Shown here: positions 51,320 through 63,990 of the stretch, piece after piece | Numbering within the stretch: position 1 is the stretch's first letter | How the letters are laid out: each line of letters opens with the position of its first letter | Assembly (NCBI RefSeq): GCF_021130785.1 | Contig: NW_025777481.1 | Coordinates: 25,329-89,328 of the forward strand | DNA: 64,000 nucleotides | Source of the DNA: Homalodisca vitripennis | Lineage: Eukaryota; Arthropoda; Insecta; Hemiptera; Cicadellidae | Reading direction: 5' to 3' | Notes under the pieces: model-generated | Database searches by the model: none | Told to the model about the DNA's origin: nothing | The model's input: the letters and a program-made list of their open reading frames with translations, nothing else | Translations under genes and position numbers: made by a program

Positions 51320-51490
51320 ATACCAGTGAGGAGTAGCTCGGATGGATTTCAAAATAAAGGCCTATATTCATCCCAGGGACCGTAAAAAATGTCCATGTAA
51401 AATTTCAGTACATTTCGCTGAATAGTTTACGCGTGAAACCTAAACAAACAAACAATAGCACTTTCGCATTTATAATATTAATTAGGATGT
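51320..51490 (+). repeat. Dispersed repeat (3' end type), copy 2
   Basis: Partner of 43590-43760: ACCAGTGAGGAGTAGCTCGG, CATCCCAGGGACCG, AATTTCAGTACATTTCGC, then AAACAAACAAACAATAGC and TTTATAATATTAATTAGGA. Confidence 0.5.
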
Positions 51491-52701
51491 ACTAAAGTTG
51501 TTTTCGATAACGAAATTCTGCAAAAAATTCCTTGAAGATCGTGCATGATATCCCGTTGAGTTTCAATTCGCCCATCTGATTGATGACGAAGAATATCGTT
51601 TAAAATAGATGATACTTTTCTAGGTTGCCTTCAAAGGGTTGCCACTCCTGATAACCATATCATTTATGGAACGGTCGGATTTTACTCTGGAAATGCGGTT
51701 TTATGTTCAAACTTTTATAAATTATAATTATTCTTCAATTCAGTCGCGCTCATGTCTGCAAAACATAATCAAATTGAATTCATTGTTTGTGTTTTATAAT
51801 TTTATGATGTAACAATTTTTGGCTTTTATAAACTGATATTTTTTGTGGATTAACGGGAACGCTCTTTTAAAATGTTTCTCAACATCAGTTTTATTGAAAA
51901 CACTGTTCCAATATTTGGATGCAATATTTTTCTTAAGTTTTATTTGGTTGTCTCTAGAAAAAACTTTTACTTTTTTTTTGTTAACCATGTTTTCTACTAA
52001 GAAACTGGTAAATAAAAGCATTCACCGTGATCAGGCAAACTAAATTGGACAGTTTTGTAAATTTGTTACGTAAAAGACATTATGAAAAAATGTTATAAAT
52101 ACGGTGCCTCCTCTTTTAAATCTCAGGTTGATACCTGTAATAGTTTGTCGACTGTAACAAAAAAAATATATCGAATTAGAGTATTTGCTTGACGAGTAAC
52201 AACATTAAAATCTCCAAATATAATAGATAGATTTTTGTTGGTTTATATTTGTGAAACAATAGTTATTTAATTATTATGAAAGTTATTTGCCGATCGTTAA
52301 CATGTGTTTGTGCCGCACTTTGTGTATGAAAACCTGTAATTATATAACTAAAATAACAACATTTCGTGCTTTGTAAATATTGAAGTAAATTAAATTTAAT
52401 ATTTTCTGCCTATGTTTGTTCATACCGGCCCGCGCTCCGTGTGTATAAACACGTCTGTGAGTGGATGTCAATCGCTTGACTGTTAACAAAACACGATTGC
52501 TTATATTATGTGTAATGATTAAATGTGTAGTTGTATATGCAGTAAATATATAGTCTATAAAAAATATATGTTGGTGTAAATGCCAATTCCTTTTTATTAT
52601 GGATGAAATGGTTTTAAATTAAAAAAAATTACGCACATTACATATTATTTAAATAGTAAATATACGCTCCCATTTCAAATTGATGCTGGAAACACAATCA
52701 A
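51491..52701. other. No gene seen
   Basis: AT-rich. A short GC-rich patch (CATACCGGCCCGCGCTCCG, about 52424) is unexplained. Confidence 0.45.
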
Positions 52702-52836
52702 ATTGCTTTTCTTGACCTAAGCAAAACTTTTGACTACTTAGACCAGATATTAATTGTGGCACTACTAAATAAATTAGGTTTTAATAAAAATAACACTGTT
52801 ACAAATTTTTACCACCTTAAAGTGATTCAGAAGTAG
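52702..52836 (+). pseudogene. Reverse-transcriptase fragment of another LINE
   Basis: In frame, the plus strand reads IAFLDLSKTFDYLDQ, then LIVALLNKLGF. This is reverse-transcriptase motif A (catalytic Asp in FLDLSKTFD) and the helix after it, as in jockey/CR1-type LINEs. The frame ends at a stop at 52834. No other motif survives nearby. Confidence 0.7.
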
Positions 52837-55800
52837 AGTAGCGTCAAGGACAAATCCAACAAAAGTGCTTGAGATTTAAAAAATTAGTATTTTATTGTTG
52901 GTGTTTTCATTTTAATGAATAACCAATAGTCCCCACTGTACTTAAGAAGAATATCACACCGTGCAGCAATATACGAGTTGTTCTGAAAGACAATTTAATT
53001 TTAAAGTTGTATTCCTGCCCTCTCAGATAGTCTCATTTATCACTTCACGTGATGGAGTACAGGATTGATTATTTAACATTAATATTACATGTATATAGTA
53101 CCGTACTATATATTCGTATTCAAGCCTACATTAATATTCAAGCCTTTGAGACAGTACCATGTGCGTAGCTTATTACATTACAAGATGTAGCCTGTGCATT
53201 AAATATTGTGTATTAAACTCGTACAATAAACGTTTCTGAAAATGGTCAGTGACATGAATATTGTCATATAAATAAATAGTGTCATTTGTATTTCGAATTT
53301 AACAAGCAGCAAGTAAGACCACTTACATTATTTGATTAACCGTAAGTAAATACCGTTTAAGTATATGCCTACAACTAAATACTTTTTTAAAACTTATTTT
53401 AAGTTATTATGATTTAACAGCAGTAAGTGTTTTAAAAAATCATCAACGCTATTCTTTTACTCTATTAAAATATAAGTACATCAGAAAAGAGTGTAGTTAT
53501 ATTTAATGGAGTTTAAATGATACGTGGATATTTATCAATTTATAACTAATAAGTGACAATATAGTAGTAGTGTGAATTGGATACTGGGGAAACTAATGCC
53601 CATTCTGTTCCAGAAGTAATCAATATCACATGTTAGGAATTGTATTGCTAATTCCAGAGCTACAGGTTTCATATAAAGCTAGATTAGCCTGAGAAGCGTA
53701 CATACAAAAGATCCCAAAAGATCGTCATACAATAGAGTTTCGTAACTAACAAATTTGGCTGCAAATATTCACATGTTTGATAAGACTTAATGATTAATGT
53801 TTTGTTTACAACATTTTTCAAATTTATCAAATAAGTATTTTTTTACAAAACAAATTATCTAGGTGTTTCATTTTGATAGTACAAACAGTTCGCAAATTGC
53901 TATGTACATTGTTTTAGTATACGACAAAAATTTGTCCCGAAATATCGTGTTCACTGAAGCAAGTTATACGAGCTCTCGTTTAGCATCCTTTTGTATAAGT
54001 ATATTGCCTCCTACCATTTTCATAGTAAATAACAATAATGTAAACACAAATTATTAATAACAGTATAAACAACTTAATATCAAGTAAAAGGATATTGTAA
54101 TAAATGGCTACAGGTAATGTTTTAATGTGATTCAGGTAGTGTTAATGATAGTTAGGTACGTTTATTATCATACCAATGTAAGATGCTCGCGGCACGGTGC
54201 AGGGCGGGCCGGGTGCAACATGTCTAAAATGTACTTCGCTTTATCTGCACCTTCATTTGTTTTTGAGAAAAGCATTGTAGTATACATATAAATATATCTA
54301 ACCCTGTAGCATTGCTAATTGATGGAGACAATAAAAAAACGTTTTTTTGACTATATTAAATATACTTTACATGCATATTGTTTTACACAAACACAAACAC
54401 ATCTACATTAATGTTAATTACATGACTTCAGTAATAAATCATTCTTATAATAGTGAAGAAGTTAAAATAATTTATAGATATCAAACATATTCCTTCTTAC
54501 TATAAAAGATACATAAGTTATTTTTTATTTGGAGATGACAAAAAATATCTGGCCTCATAGATTGATACGCACAAGGAAAGCCAGTTAGTAATATATATTG
54601 CCTATCTAATTAGTATATTTAGTCCCCGGTGTGTAGAGTATTATTATACAGTTCATAAAAAATAGGTGCTAATAATCGGTTTTGTAAGGGTTAAGGAAAA
54701 TTAATTAATTTTTAGTACACCTTTCTTCAAGACAAATACAACAAATACTGTGCGACAAGTACTGTTTTTTTACTGTTATTACTTTTTGATTAACGATGTG
54801 TGTTAAAATGGAAAAAAACTTAAATTTTTAACACAAAGCTGTGTTTTCTCCATAATTTTTATTGTCACAATCCACAAAATAAAATATATTTGTCTTTCCA
54901 CTCTAATACATGAATGAATATTGCCCAAGTAGTAAAAATTGTTTTCAGAGATAATATTGGAGTATGTTTTAATGTGGTAGACGTTTGAAGTGACATTTAT
55001 AGCGTGTGAGAGAGATCGCCGGGATCTGGCTCCGTCTTTAGAAGACCAAACTATAACCTAATCACAAGAGTATATTTAGTGGTACATAAATAAACTTCAG
55101 AAATTGTATGAAGACAGCAGTACCGATTACTTGATGAATTGAGTATAAAAATATTTTTAACAAATTTCTAAGAGAAACAAATACAATTAACAAATAGTAC
55201 ACTGCTACTTTAGAATCTGCCAGATGTAGTGTTCAGGAAGGTCGAAGGAGAGAGAGAGAGATAAACAGATGGGGCAGATAACTTCCGGGAACTTGGAGTG
55301 GAGGTGGAATGGGCCAGCGGGCTGCTTTATCGCAGAAAACAGGAAACGATGATGCTCATGCGATATCGCGGTCAGAGTCTGCTATACTGTTGCAAGTTCA
55401 ATTTTAAAGAATGCGTTAAGAATTGCGGCCTCATTCTTAATGATAAATATTTTACATATAAACACTACAATAGGTAGGTTAGAAATCTAGAACACCTAAC
55501 ATTCCTGTCGTATGACATTATTTATTTATTGGCGTATGTATACTACACGCTCTGTGAATAACGCAACAGGCTAAATCAATGTCTACGTGATGTTTGGTGA
55601 CGGATCACTTTTGTTTAACATCAAATCTCACTATTAGGTGTTATGTACACAAACCGATTCGTACACAAACCAAGTATTCAGTCGGATCAACAGAATGCTC
55701 ACGTACACTGCTTTATAAAATTTCAAAAGAAATAACCGTATTTTAACGAAGCTCCCTGAGGTGTGGCGTTTAAAATAGTTTTCACCCTGCAGTTCTGCCT

Positions 55801-56682
55801 CCTACGGCCTCAAACACATTCAGTATGAATTATAACTACGTTAAGGCGTTCATTGTCAAATAAACCATATCATATATAAGGCATGTCCAATATTAAAATC
55901 TGTGAATTTGCTTGGTCTTCTGCATTTTATGTTACAGATTTGACTTCTTCGTAGTATACGAGTTTTATTAAAATGTGCTGGGCTGGTGACTAGTTTCAAT
56001 CATATATATTTGAGTTCATATCAAATGTAATATAATCATATATAACATTGAGTTTAATCCAAAAAAACTATTATATCAAGATTTGTAAAAAGACTTTCAT
56101 AACAAATAACAGTCCAATTCAGATAGGTGTCAACCTCTCAAAACATGTTTAATATTAAGATATTAAGACATCGTTGTTAAGACATTAGTCATAGAGTATC
56201 TATAACATGGTTTTTGTATAATCCATATTAACACTCTTGTCAGCTAAAGCAACTAAGTGACAGGTTTTTGTTTCTACCCAATTCGAGTTCTTGGGTAATT
56301 TATTTCATCCTAAAAGCTTTGGCCTTCTCAATTTAATAAAAATTGTACCTTTATCTTAGAATAAACCATAAAAACACAATGCGAAATTTCGTTAAATTCA
56401 CGAGTGTATACTGTATATAATTTCCTGTAATAGTGTTCTGAAAATTGTTTTCGTGGGTTTCACCTCAAGATAGTCTGGGCTCAATAACTAGACATTTTAG
56501 CAATGATTAAAAAAGTTAGACAACTCAGTATCCACTTGGTTTTACAGCTTTAAAACCAGACACACATGTATTTAAAGCTATTGCTACAGTAAAGTCTTTA
56601 GCGAGTCGTTATTTGGTATATTTTTAGTTTAAAGTTTAAATAACAGTATTAATTTAGGTGAGAAATAATTTTGTACATACTT
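52837..56682. other. AT-rich non-coding stretch with GC-richer spots
   Basis: No gene is supported. GC-richer spots lie at 54178-54235 (CTCGCGGCACGGTGCAGGGC) and 55220-55430, the latter with a short (GA)n at 55247-55262 and TGCGATATCGCGGTCAG. The open frames in the rest are compositionally random. Confidence 0.45.
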
Positions 56683-56781
56683 GATCCCTTTCTGACGACT
56701 CAGAACAAATTATACATTCACGCTACCATTCTGAGGAGCCACTCATCAGAATAGGACAATCCTCAGAATTGGGTCGTTTGC

Positions 56782-56833
<52 letters not shown>

Positions 56834-56835
56834 TA
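56683..56835. repeat. TTTCTGACGA repeat motif plus (TA)n
   Basis: Same family as 22191-22325: CCCTTTCTGACGACTC, CTACCATTCTGAGGAGCC and ACTCATCAGAATAGGACA, then about 50 bp of TA repeats. TTCTGA and TCAGAA parts face each other. The TA tract abuts the pogo-like element. Confidence 0.7.
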
Positions 56836-57706
56836 CCGTAAAATGGGGTGTGATAGCAACACTGGGGTGAATAGCAACAAAAACTTCCGAAAATCTTTTA
56901 CAAAATGGTAGAAAGGCACAAAACTGATAAAATCCACCGCGGGATATTTTTTTTTGAAGCTGCAAAACCTTGAAAGTTACTGGGAAAAATAACATGTTTG
57001 TGTTGGCATCACTGTACTGCTGTGTATTGAAGACGACACATGTGCTTTTTAATAACCTCAACAATTGGAATCTTTCTAAAACTTCTCATGTAAGTACCAA
57101 ACTAAGTTCTTTCATACAACCAAGTAGGTTTTTTTTATTGTGCTAAAAACATCTATGAGATCAATTACAGGAGTTAACAAATCTATCTATTCTTGAAACA
57201 TGTTGTTCAGTAATTTTTAGGTTATCATGTCGGATATTTTTAAATCACGGGGTGAATAGAAACAGAGAATTGTTGTGTTTCTTTTCACCCCACGGATTAC
57301 AAAATTAGATAGTAAGGTTATATAAAATTATATACATACAATATTTTGGTGTTATTTTAGTGCTTGTTTACTGTCTCAGTTAGTATGGAGTTATATAGTA
57401 TGCTTAAAATTTAGGCTACTATGAATGTTACTAAAAGTAACCAATTTTCAACAGGTCTAGGCCCAGGTGACCTAAATTAAATCTCAGTACCTACGGTACA
57501 TATCTTTCTTTCTCGTTTTAAACAACTGTGTAAGTAATGTTTTTAAACATATATTACGTATCGTACTGTACATATAATATACCCATGTGTGTATGTTTAA
57601 CATATGTACGGTAACTTAAGAAACATTTTTATGTTTCGATATGAAACATATGTTTCAAGCACATTTTAAAAACAATTAGGTCTAATTACAAATGTTTTTT
57701 TCCAGC

Positions 57707-59640
57707 ATGTCGAGAAACTATATATCTCTCAACAAACATAAAAAAACACTCGGCTGAAGACTTAAAAAGGGCTCTGAGTTTTAATAAATGATGGTTATGA
57801 GCTTTAAGAGTAGCGGCAGATTGCTCTGGCATTCATTACAGTGTGCTTTATAGACACATGAAGAAAGGTAGCGAGATGAAGAAGAAGGGGGGACAAACTG
57901 TAATTGTCAGAAGAGGAAGAAAAAATTATTGTTGACAGACTAAAAACAGTCGGTTGAATGGGGTTACCCGATTGATTCGATCACTCTACGGCTGTTGGTG
58001 AAAGAATATCTCGATAGGCGTGGGAAAGACAGTGATCAAGTTTAAATGACAATCTTCCAGGAAAAAGATTTTGTGTATTCGTTTTCTACAACGCTACAAA
58101 ACCTCAATTATCTTTCCGAATGTGCCAAAACATCAAACGGTCTAGGGCAGCCGTAACACCTGAACTCATCAATGAGTATTTTGATAACTTGGAAAGTCGA
58201 GTTAAAGGATGTCCCTAAATCACACACATTGTTAACTACGATGAAAACTAACCTGTGTGACGACCCTGGCCGAACAAAAGTAATAACAAGGAGGGGCTGC
58301 AAATATCCTGAAAGAGTAATGAACTCGACCAAAGCGTCAACTTCTGTGATGTTTGCTGCGTCAGGTGATGGAACCATATTACCACCATATGTGGTATATA
58401 AAGCTCAGCATCTTTACGACAGCTGGAGGGAAGGAGGTCCAGCCAACTCCCGGTATATAATCGTACTAAAAGTGGATGGTTCGATTCCTTCTGTTTTTTT
58501 CAGATTGGGTTTGAAAACTGTGGCCTTTACCTTACTTTAGACGGTTTGATGGTGTGAAGTATCTCATTGGGGACAACTTGTCCAGCACACCTGTCACTAG
58601 ACGTAATAAAAAAATGCAACGAGAGCAAAGTTAAGTTTATCTTTCTACCGAGCAACTCAACTCACATAACCCAACCACTAGACGTCGCATTTTTTCGACC
58701 GCCGCTTAAGATATCATGGCGCGCTATCCTCAAAGATTGGAAAAATGGGCCAGGTAGGTACGAGGCTACTGTCCCGAAAGATAAGTTCCCCAGCCTCTTA
58801 AAAAAAGTTTTTTGAGACTTGCAAACCTGATAACATTATATCAGGTTTCAAAAAAGTGTGGAATAATCCCTATATAAACCGCAAACCAGTGTTGGCAATG
58901 CTTCCAGGTTATGGCGTTTCCGATAGTGCTGCCGTGAGTTCAGCCCAGTCGTCGGCTGCCAATACACCTGGTACTGTATGTGAAACACCTATTGAAGCAA
59001 TTGATTCTTGTTTCAAAGAGCTTTTGCAACAATTGAGGCAAGGTGACTCCCCCAAAACCGAGGAAGAAAAGAGTGAAGGTTTCGGTAGCAGCTGGGAAGA
59101 GTGTCGGTGTCCAAGATTTTTGTTGAGATGTCTGAAGATAATCCCGAAATAGTCGACCAAGCTGGGACTAGTACCGGTACCAGTACCGGAGTTAGGAAGG
59201 CAGGCACCAAGATTACAAAAAAAACAAAAAAAGAAGGCAACCCAACCCATCATCGTCTGACAGTGACATGTCAGACTATTCTGTCCAAGACACAGACAAA
59301 GAATTAATCTTGTCATCTCCAGACGAAGAGTCAGGTGTGTAGAGGAGCCCTTAAAATACGCAATTGTCATTTCTTCCCGGAGATTTCGCTGTGGTAAAGG
59401 TCTATGGGAAAACTAAAGCCCACTTCAGACTATATGTTTGCCAAGTCAAAGATTATGAAGAAGGTGGTTACATCTGCCAGTTCTTACAAAAAACATACAA
59501 CCTTTTGCGAGAAAATTTGCTGCTGTTACAGATGAAGACTCCTTCGTAAGCAAAATCGATGTTGTCCGTAAACTTGGTGTTCCAAATTGTTGCCCCAAGC
59601 ACATCACGTTTTTAACAATACCATTAGTTTTGATGATGAT
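57707..59640 (+). pseudogene. pogo/Tigger-like (CENP-B-type) DDE transposase, frame-broken
   Basis: Pieces in order across frameshifts: a psq/CENP-B-type N-terminal HTH with SAEDLKRALSF (about 57750), then HYSVLYRHMKKG and KKKGGQTVI (57838-57905) and PIDSITLRLLVKEYLDRRGK (about 57970). The DDE_1 core starts with NYDETNLCDDPGRTKVITR (first Asp, 58230-58280) and runs through MFAASGDGTILPPYVVYKA (58348-58405). Next come GDNLSS (second Asp, 58570), VKFIFLPSNSTHITQPLDVA (third Asp, 58635-58695) and WKNGPGRYEATVPKD. A C-terminal segment, GDFAVVKVYGKTKAHFRLYV, is at 59376-59430. All three catalytic Asp codons remain, but at least four frame changes and stops make it inactive. Confidence 0.85.
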
Positions 59641-59883
59641 CTCAGTGGACTGACATTATATTAAGTTAGTAGAAGTCAATCAAAAACCTAGCTAATGTTT
59701 GCTGCTTGTTTCTTTTGTACGGTAACTATTTTTTGTATTAATAAATTGTTTTACATGAAAAAGTGCATTTTAAAAATCTGTTCCCATGTTTTTTTATATT
59801 GTAACATGTAAAAAGGTCATAAAACAGTGTGTTTCCATTCATCCCAACACTGGGAAATAGAAATATCTAGCAAAAACAACAGA

Positions 59884-59922
59884 TGTTTCTATTCACCCCT
59901 TTCCGTGGGGTGAATAGAAACA
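59884..59922. repeat. Perfect 16-bp hairpin of the pogo terminal motif
   Basis: TGTTTCTATTCACCCC and its complement GGGGTGAATAGAAACA are separated by 7 bases. Lies in the 3' untranslated part of the pogo-like element. Confidence 0.95.
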
Positions 59923-60096
59923 GTAACATTTTAATTTTTTTGGTGAAGGATATTTAAAAATAATTAATACTTTAATAGAAGAAGGGCAAGAAGACCGGAA
60001 AACTGAGGTAAATTTTTCACTGGTTTAGCATTAAATTTAATAACTGTTTTTTAGCTCCAAAGTTGAAAAACTGTTGCTATTCACCCCGATTTACGG

Positions 60097-60572
60097 ATAT
60101 ATATATGGCGGGAGATACAATTGACATTTTTTCGTGAGAGATGTGCTACTGTGTCAGGAGTTTTCAACACTCTAACCTGGGATTGGTCTCGTTTTGAAGG
60201 GGAGGATTCAGGCTACGCTGCAGTATTGCCAACATGTCAAAAATGTATTCCCTGCAGCTGTGAGCAGGTATACCAGTACACTTACTTTCTGGACGTGCCT
60301 CGTACATATATAACGCATACATACAGAGTGTCCTACGAAGAGGTTTAAACGTTTGATTTTATATTACGAGTACTTGCCCAATGATTCGCCGAACATTTTC
60401 ATTTGAAAACAGCTGTTTTATTGAAGAATATCGCTTGTGCTATAAAAACATAATCTAACCTCCTTCATTACAGTTTTACTTAATATTAAAGTTCGAGAAA
60501 TGGGCTTTTAATGTTGAACAAAAGTGAGGTGCTGTGCGTGGGCTATTGCTTTTGGCAACATTACAGAAGCAA
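60097..60572. other. No gene clearly supported
   Basis: At 60326-60345 the text ACAGAGTGTCCTACGAAGAG resembles the start of arthropod transposons with ACAGGGTGTCCCA-type ends, but no partner end was found. A 75-codon open frame at 60121-60348 has no motif. Confidence 0.35.
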
Positions 60573-60791
60573 TTAGATAATTTCAGGTTGCCTACCCAGG
60601 AGTTCAACCACACTAGCAATCCAATAATAACTAAAAATCTTTTGTTTAGAAACTGGAAGTGTTGTAGAAAAGTACTCTAGAGGATCAAATGAGGATCCTA
60701 GTCTGCGCATCAATGCTCCAATTCTCCGCTCTCCAGGTATACCAAAATCACTAAAGGAAGGTTGAACTTGAAAACTGGTGTTCCAAAGTCT
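60573..60791 (-). pseudogene. Unidentified coding-like open frame
   Basis: The minus strand is open for about 72 codons and includes SFSDFGIPGERRIGALMRRL and ASVVELLGRQPEI. The residue mix is balanced and unlike the AT-driven Lys/Ile/Phe frames elsewhere, so it may be a real exon or transposon piece. No ATG begins it and I do not recognise the family. Confidence 0.3.
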
Positions 60792-61242
60792 TCAGTACAG
60801 AGAATATTTAAGAAAAATTAAATTAAGATTTTACAAAAGTTACCTTGTCCATAATCTTCTCCGGATACCGCAGAATTTCTTACTATACTAAAATTATGTT
60901 TTTTTTGACAAATATATACCACTGTATGGGTTTTTTTTGTGCATTAAAATAAAAAAAATTTAAAAAAACCAGACCGCATATTTTTCACTCAAATTTTATT
61001 TTTTGATTGTAAATAAGAAATTTACATTAGTGTCTAAATATGTTGATACAATAAAGGCCTTTAGGTCGCCTTATGTAAAAAATTTAAACATCGGAAGATT
61101 CTTTGAATAAAACATTTTCAACACTATTCTAAAACAAAATACACTAAATTAAAAATGCAAAACTACAATAACTGGGAGTTGTTCCTCATTCTTACTGCTA
61201 CGTGGAATTAGGTTTTGCTGTAGCAGGTTTCTTGGATAATCG

Positions 61243-62116
61243 TTAATTCACACAAATGTACTTTACTAAGTAGTATAAATAAACGTGGTATATTCGTGGA
61301 TTTACAGCCCTCTGAAGTTCTGCATCACGGTGTTCTTGTAGTGCTTCATATGAAACCATACTTCTGGCTAATGTGTTTTTGCACTCACCAATGTAGTCCT
61401 TCTGACATCTGAAGGGAGAAGTTCGAAGTCCTTTCATGTTCATTTCTTTTGGTTGCTGGAATGGGAAGCTCTTCGGGATCGCACCAATGCTTTCCCTTCA
61501 TTCTTGCCTTTAGTTGCAAGGAGCCAGGTGATCTGCTTAGGTCTGTTTTGTACATTAGTTGATACCATTTGATCTTTTTTTTGGAGTTTTCCTCCTCCAG
61601 CTTCAGACCTCTCTGTTTTGGATCCAGCCCAATACTGCTCTATTACATATCTAAATACAACTCATGTGAAACACCCAGTCTTACCCAATCCACTTCTTCG
61701 TTCCTTGCCACAGGATACGGTAACTTATGATATGGATTTCGATACTGAGCAAGTCCACACCGGCCCATTTTTGTTTGTTGTAATGTTTACGAGTGCCTCA
61801 GGCCTATTCTATTTAGAATGGTATCGTACCCTTCAGATTTACTCCATGTATTTTTCGCTAGTACACATATCCTTTGGCTCAAGCTCCATGAATAGTTGAT
61901 GCTAACGGATCGACTGGTTTGATTATCAAAAACCACTTCATGATTGTTAAACCTTGACCCATTCAATCCTTTGCACAACTTGACGCTGATGAAAACCTCT
62001 GCCACCTCGAACCTGTACCTCTGCACCAGTTTGTAAAGAGGATTTTCACAAAGGAATACGATTGAATTTACAGGGTGCCAGTGGCCTGAAAAAATTCTAA
62101 CAACCGTGAAGTTCAT
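61243..62116 (-). pseudogene. Decayed coding-like region, family unknown
   Basis: Several overlapping minus-strand frames look protein-like in turn: HEVVFDNQTSRSVSINYSWS (about 61940), QYRNPYHKLPYPVARNEEV (about 61720), LKLEEENSKKKIKWYQLMYK (about 61590), KHWCDPEELPIPATKRNEHE (about 61470) and YEALQEHRDAELQRAVNPRI (about 61320). No single frame stays open. This suggests an eroded gene or transposon. GTGAGT at about 61387 could be a donor. Confidence 0.3.
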
Positions 62117-62739
62117 CTAAAAGTAATTGGAATTGAAATTGATCCATCTGTAAAATGTATGTTCCTTGCCGTAAGTTTACAATAGATAGTATTACTAGTT
62201 ACTCTTTCCACCTATATCCAAATCTGGATTGTACAATGAGGTCATCAGGATGATAAATATTGTATCACCTTTGCCCTCATATAAAAAAATTCCAAGGGCA
62301 ACCCATCAGGAGCCCACATACCACAAAGTTCTTGAGGCAAACAACGGGCGTTTGGTTTTCTCCTTTGAATGTGATTGCCTCATTGTTTTATTGCTACTTG
62401 TGCACCTATTCCAGTAGACCAAGGATAGATAACCTTTCACCCCTCTCTTTGGTTTGGGCCCTGAAATACTTGAGAGCAGTTACCCTTATCCCTTCCTTTC
62501 CTGATGTTCCCTCCCCTACTTTTACCAAACAACCCCAAGACTAAGGTGTTATGCGCACCCGTGCTGAGGTAGTCGTGGCACCTGAGGGGGTAATATTCAA
62601 GTGTCTGGCCTTCAACGGAAGCCTTCTTCGAGAAACCTAGGCGAAACACCCATGTCGTAAATTACCCTTATCTTCCTAATCGGGTCACTGGGAAGATGGA
62701 CTGCAAAACACGCTGGTTTGTCTCGTGGGAACAGAAATG
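62117..62739. other. GC-richer sequence, possibly a retrotransposon 5' region
   Basis: Several open frames overlap without motifs. The stretch at 62540-62700 is rich in short hairpin-prone words (CACCCGTGCTGAGG; GGCACCTGAGGGGG). Confidence 0.3.
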
Positions 62740-63990
62740 GATATGAATGAAAAAGAAAAATTAAAATACCAAAAACTGAAACTCAAGCAGGTAAGCGAAA
62801 CTTAAACCAGAAGGAAGCTTTACCCGATTTGAGCAATTAAGAGTGTCTGACGATGGAACCCCAATGGGAGGAAGGAAGACAGACTTCTCTTGTCAGAAGG
62901 CGAATTGGTTCGGCCGCGAAAAGAGCCAAAAAAGAAGCAGGCTCATCTGAGGAGGGCCGAAATCTACGAAAGCGGAGGATTGGAATGAGGCTGTTCGCTA
63001 GAGTGTGAGCCCGATTAATATCCCCCGGGAATAGAAATGCAGGCAGAAGAGGTGGGAAAGAGTAGAAAATAACCGAAGCTCTGACTAAAAACCACACAAC
63101 GAAGCCCGGTTCCTCTAAAGGGAACTTGGTTGTTATCGGAAAGAAGAGAAAAGATTCTCTGTGGAGAAGTTGGCTATTGTCTGGCATCTCGAACACCCAG
63201 AAGTAAAACTAACAACCAACAGGAAGAACTAACAGAAAGAAGAAGCCAAACAACCTGAAGAAAGTGCTGGGCAAAACGCGCCTTTTAAGGCCTTAAGGGA
63301 CCAAAAAACATTAGGATGTCCAGCTGTCATGTTGAAGGTGGAGCGATAGTTGGTCGGCTGTTGTTAAAACAACAGGAAAACTAAGGAGTGGCCCTGAAGA
63401 AGCAGGTCACTAGGACGACTAAGTCCTTTTGAAGGAGTTCAGCTGAAAAATGGGGCCCTAGCTCTAAAATGCACTGGTAAAGATTTTTTTAAAGTGTCAA
63501 ACTTTCATCCCATAATGACATCGAGCGTTGGACAGCAAGCAAAAGCTGTTCAAAGCCCTCAAAAACCAATAAATGGACCCTTGACACAGGGACCAATGGG
63601 ACTTGCTGTTTGGAGGGGAAATCTATGCGACCAACGGCGCGAATTCCTGTGTCCTTCCCATGTGGGACGGATAGACTCCATTGGAAGAATGCTGAAAGAC
63701 TTCTGGCGATAGCGCCCATTTTTGGGCGAGGGACAAGGATCACCTTCAAGCTGGCAAGGATAGTAAAAGTAACGACCAATAGAGGATGACAGCGGTGCTC
63801 CAGTATATATACCTACCACCACAATGCAGAGCAGCTACGGCAAACTACTGTTCAGAAGCATCACTGGCTGACGACATAGGCGTCGGTCTCTGATTACCAG
63901 AGAATCCATGGACCGTTGGCTCAGTTCGTTGTGAATGGGGCATGAGCACCGGCTCCTAAAGGTAATTTGATATACGATTTCTGGCTGTAG
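62740..63990 (+). pseudogene. Decayed retrotransposon ORF1-like sequence (possibly DUF4780-type)
   Basis: A plus-strand, Lys/Arg/Glu-rich, frame-broken sequence starts near MNEKEKLKYQKLKLKQ (62744). Toward its end, parts of different frames recall the ORF1 domain of some insect non-LTR elements: FKALKNQ, NSCVLPMWDG, SAHFWARD and FGRGTRITFKLARIVKV (63540-63770). Minus-strand frames of up to 119 codons over the same DNA are likely shadows. The assignment is tentative, as no reverse transcriptase lies within the window. Confidence 0.3.

Larger units (their letters stand above)
56836..60096 (+). mobile_element. pogo/Tigger-like DNA transposon, 3.26 kb
   Basis: The ends are inverted: CCGTAAAATGGGGTG at 56836 and its complement CACCCCGATTTACGG ending at 60096, inside TA-rich DNA as expected for TA-targeting elements. 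The terminal motif GGGGTGAATAG(A/C)AACA recurs inside (see the finding on subterminal motifs). It carries one broken transposase gene on the plus strand. Confidence 0.85.

Noticed and set aside
58909..59370. 153-codon minus-strand frame
   Set aside because: Shadow of the C-terminal part of the pogo-like transposase on the plus strand.
62837..63196. 119-codon minus-strand frame as a gene
   Set aside because: The opposite strand has the Lys/Arg/Glu-rich pattern of a decayed ORF1. The minus frame looks like its complement (Phe/Leu/Pro-rich) and has no motif.
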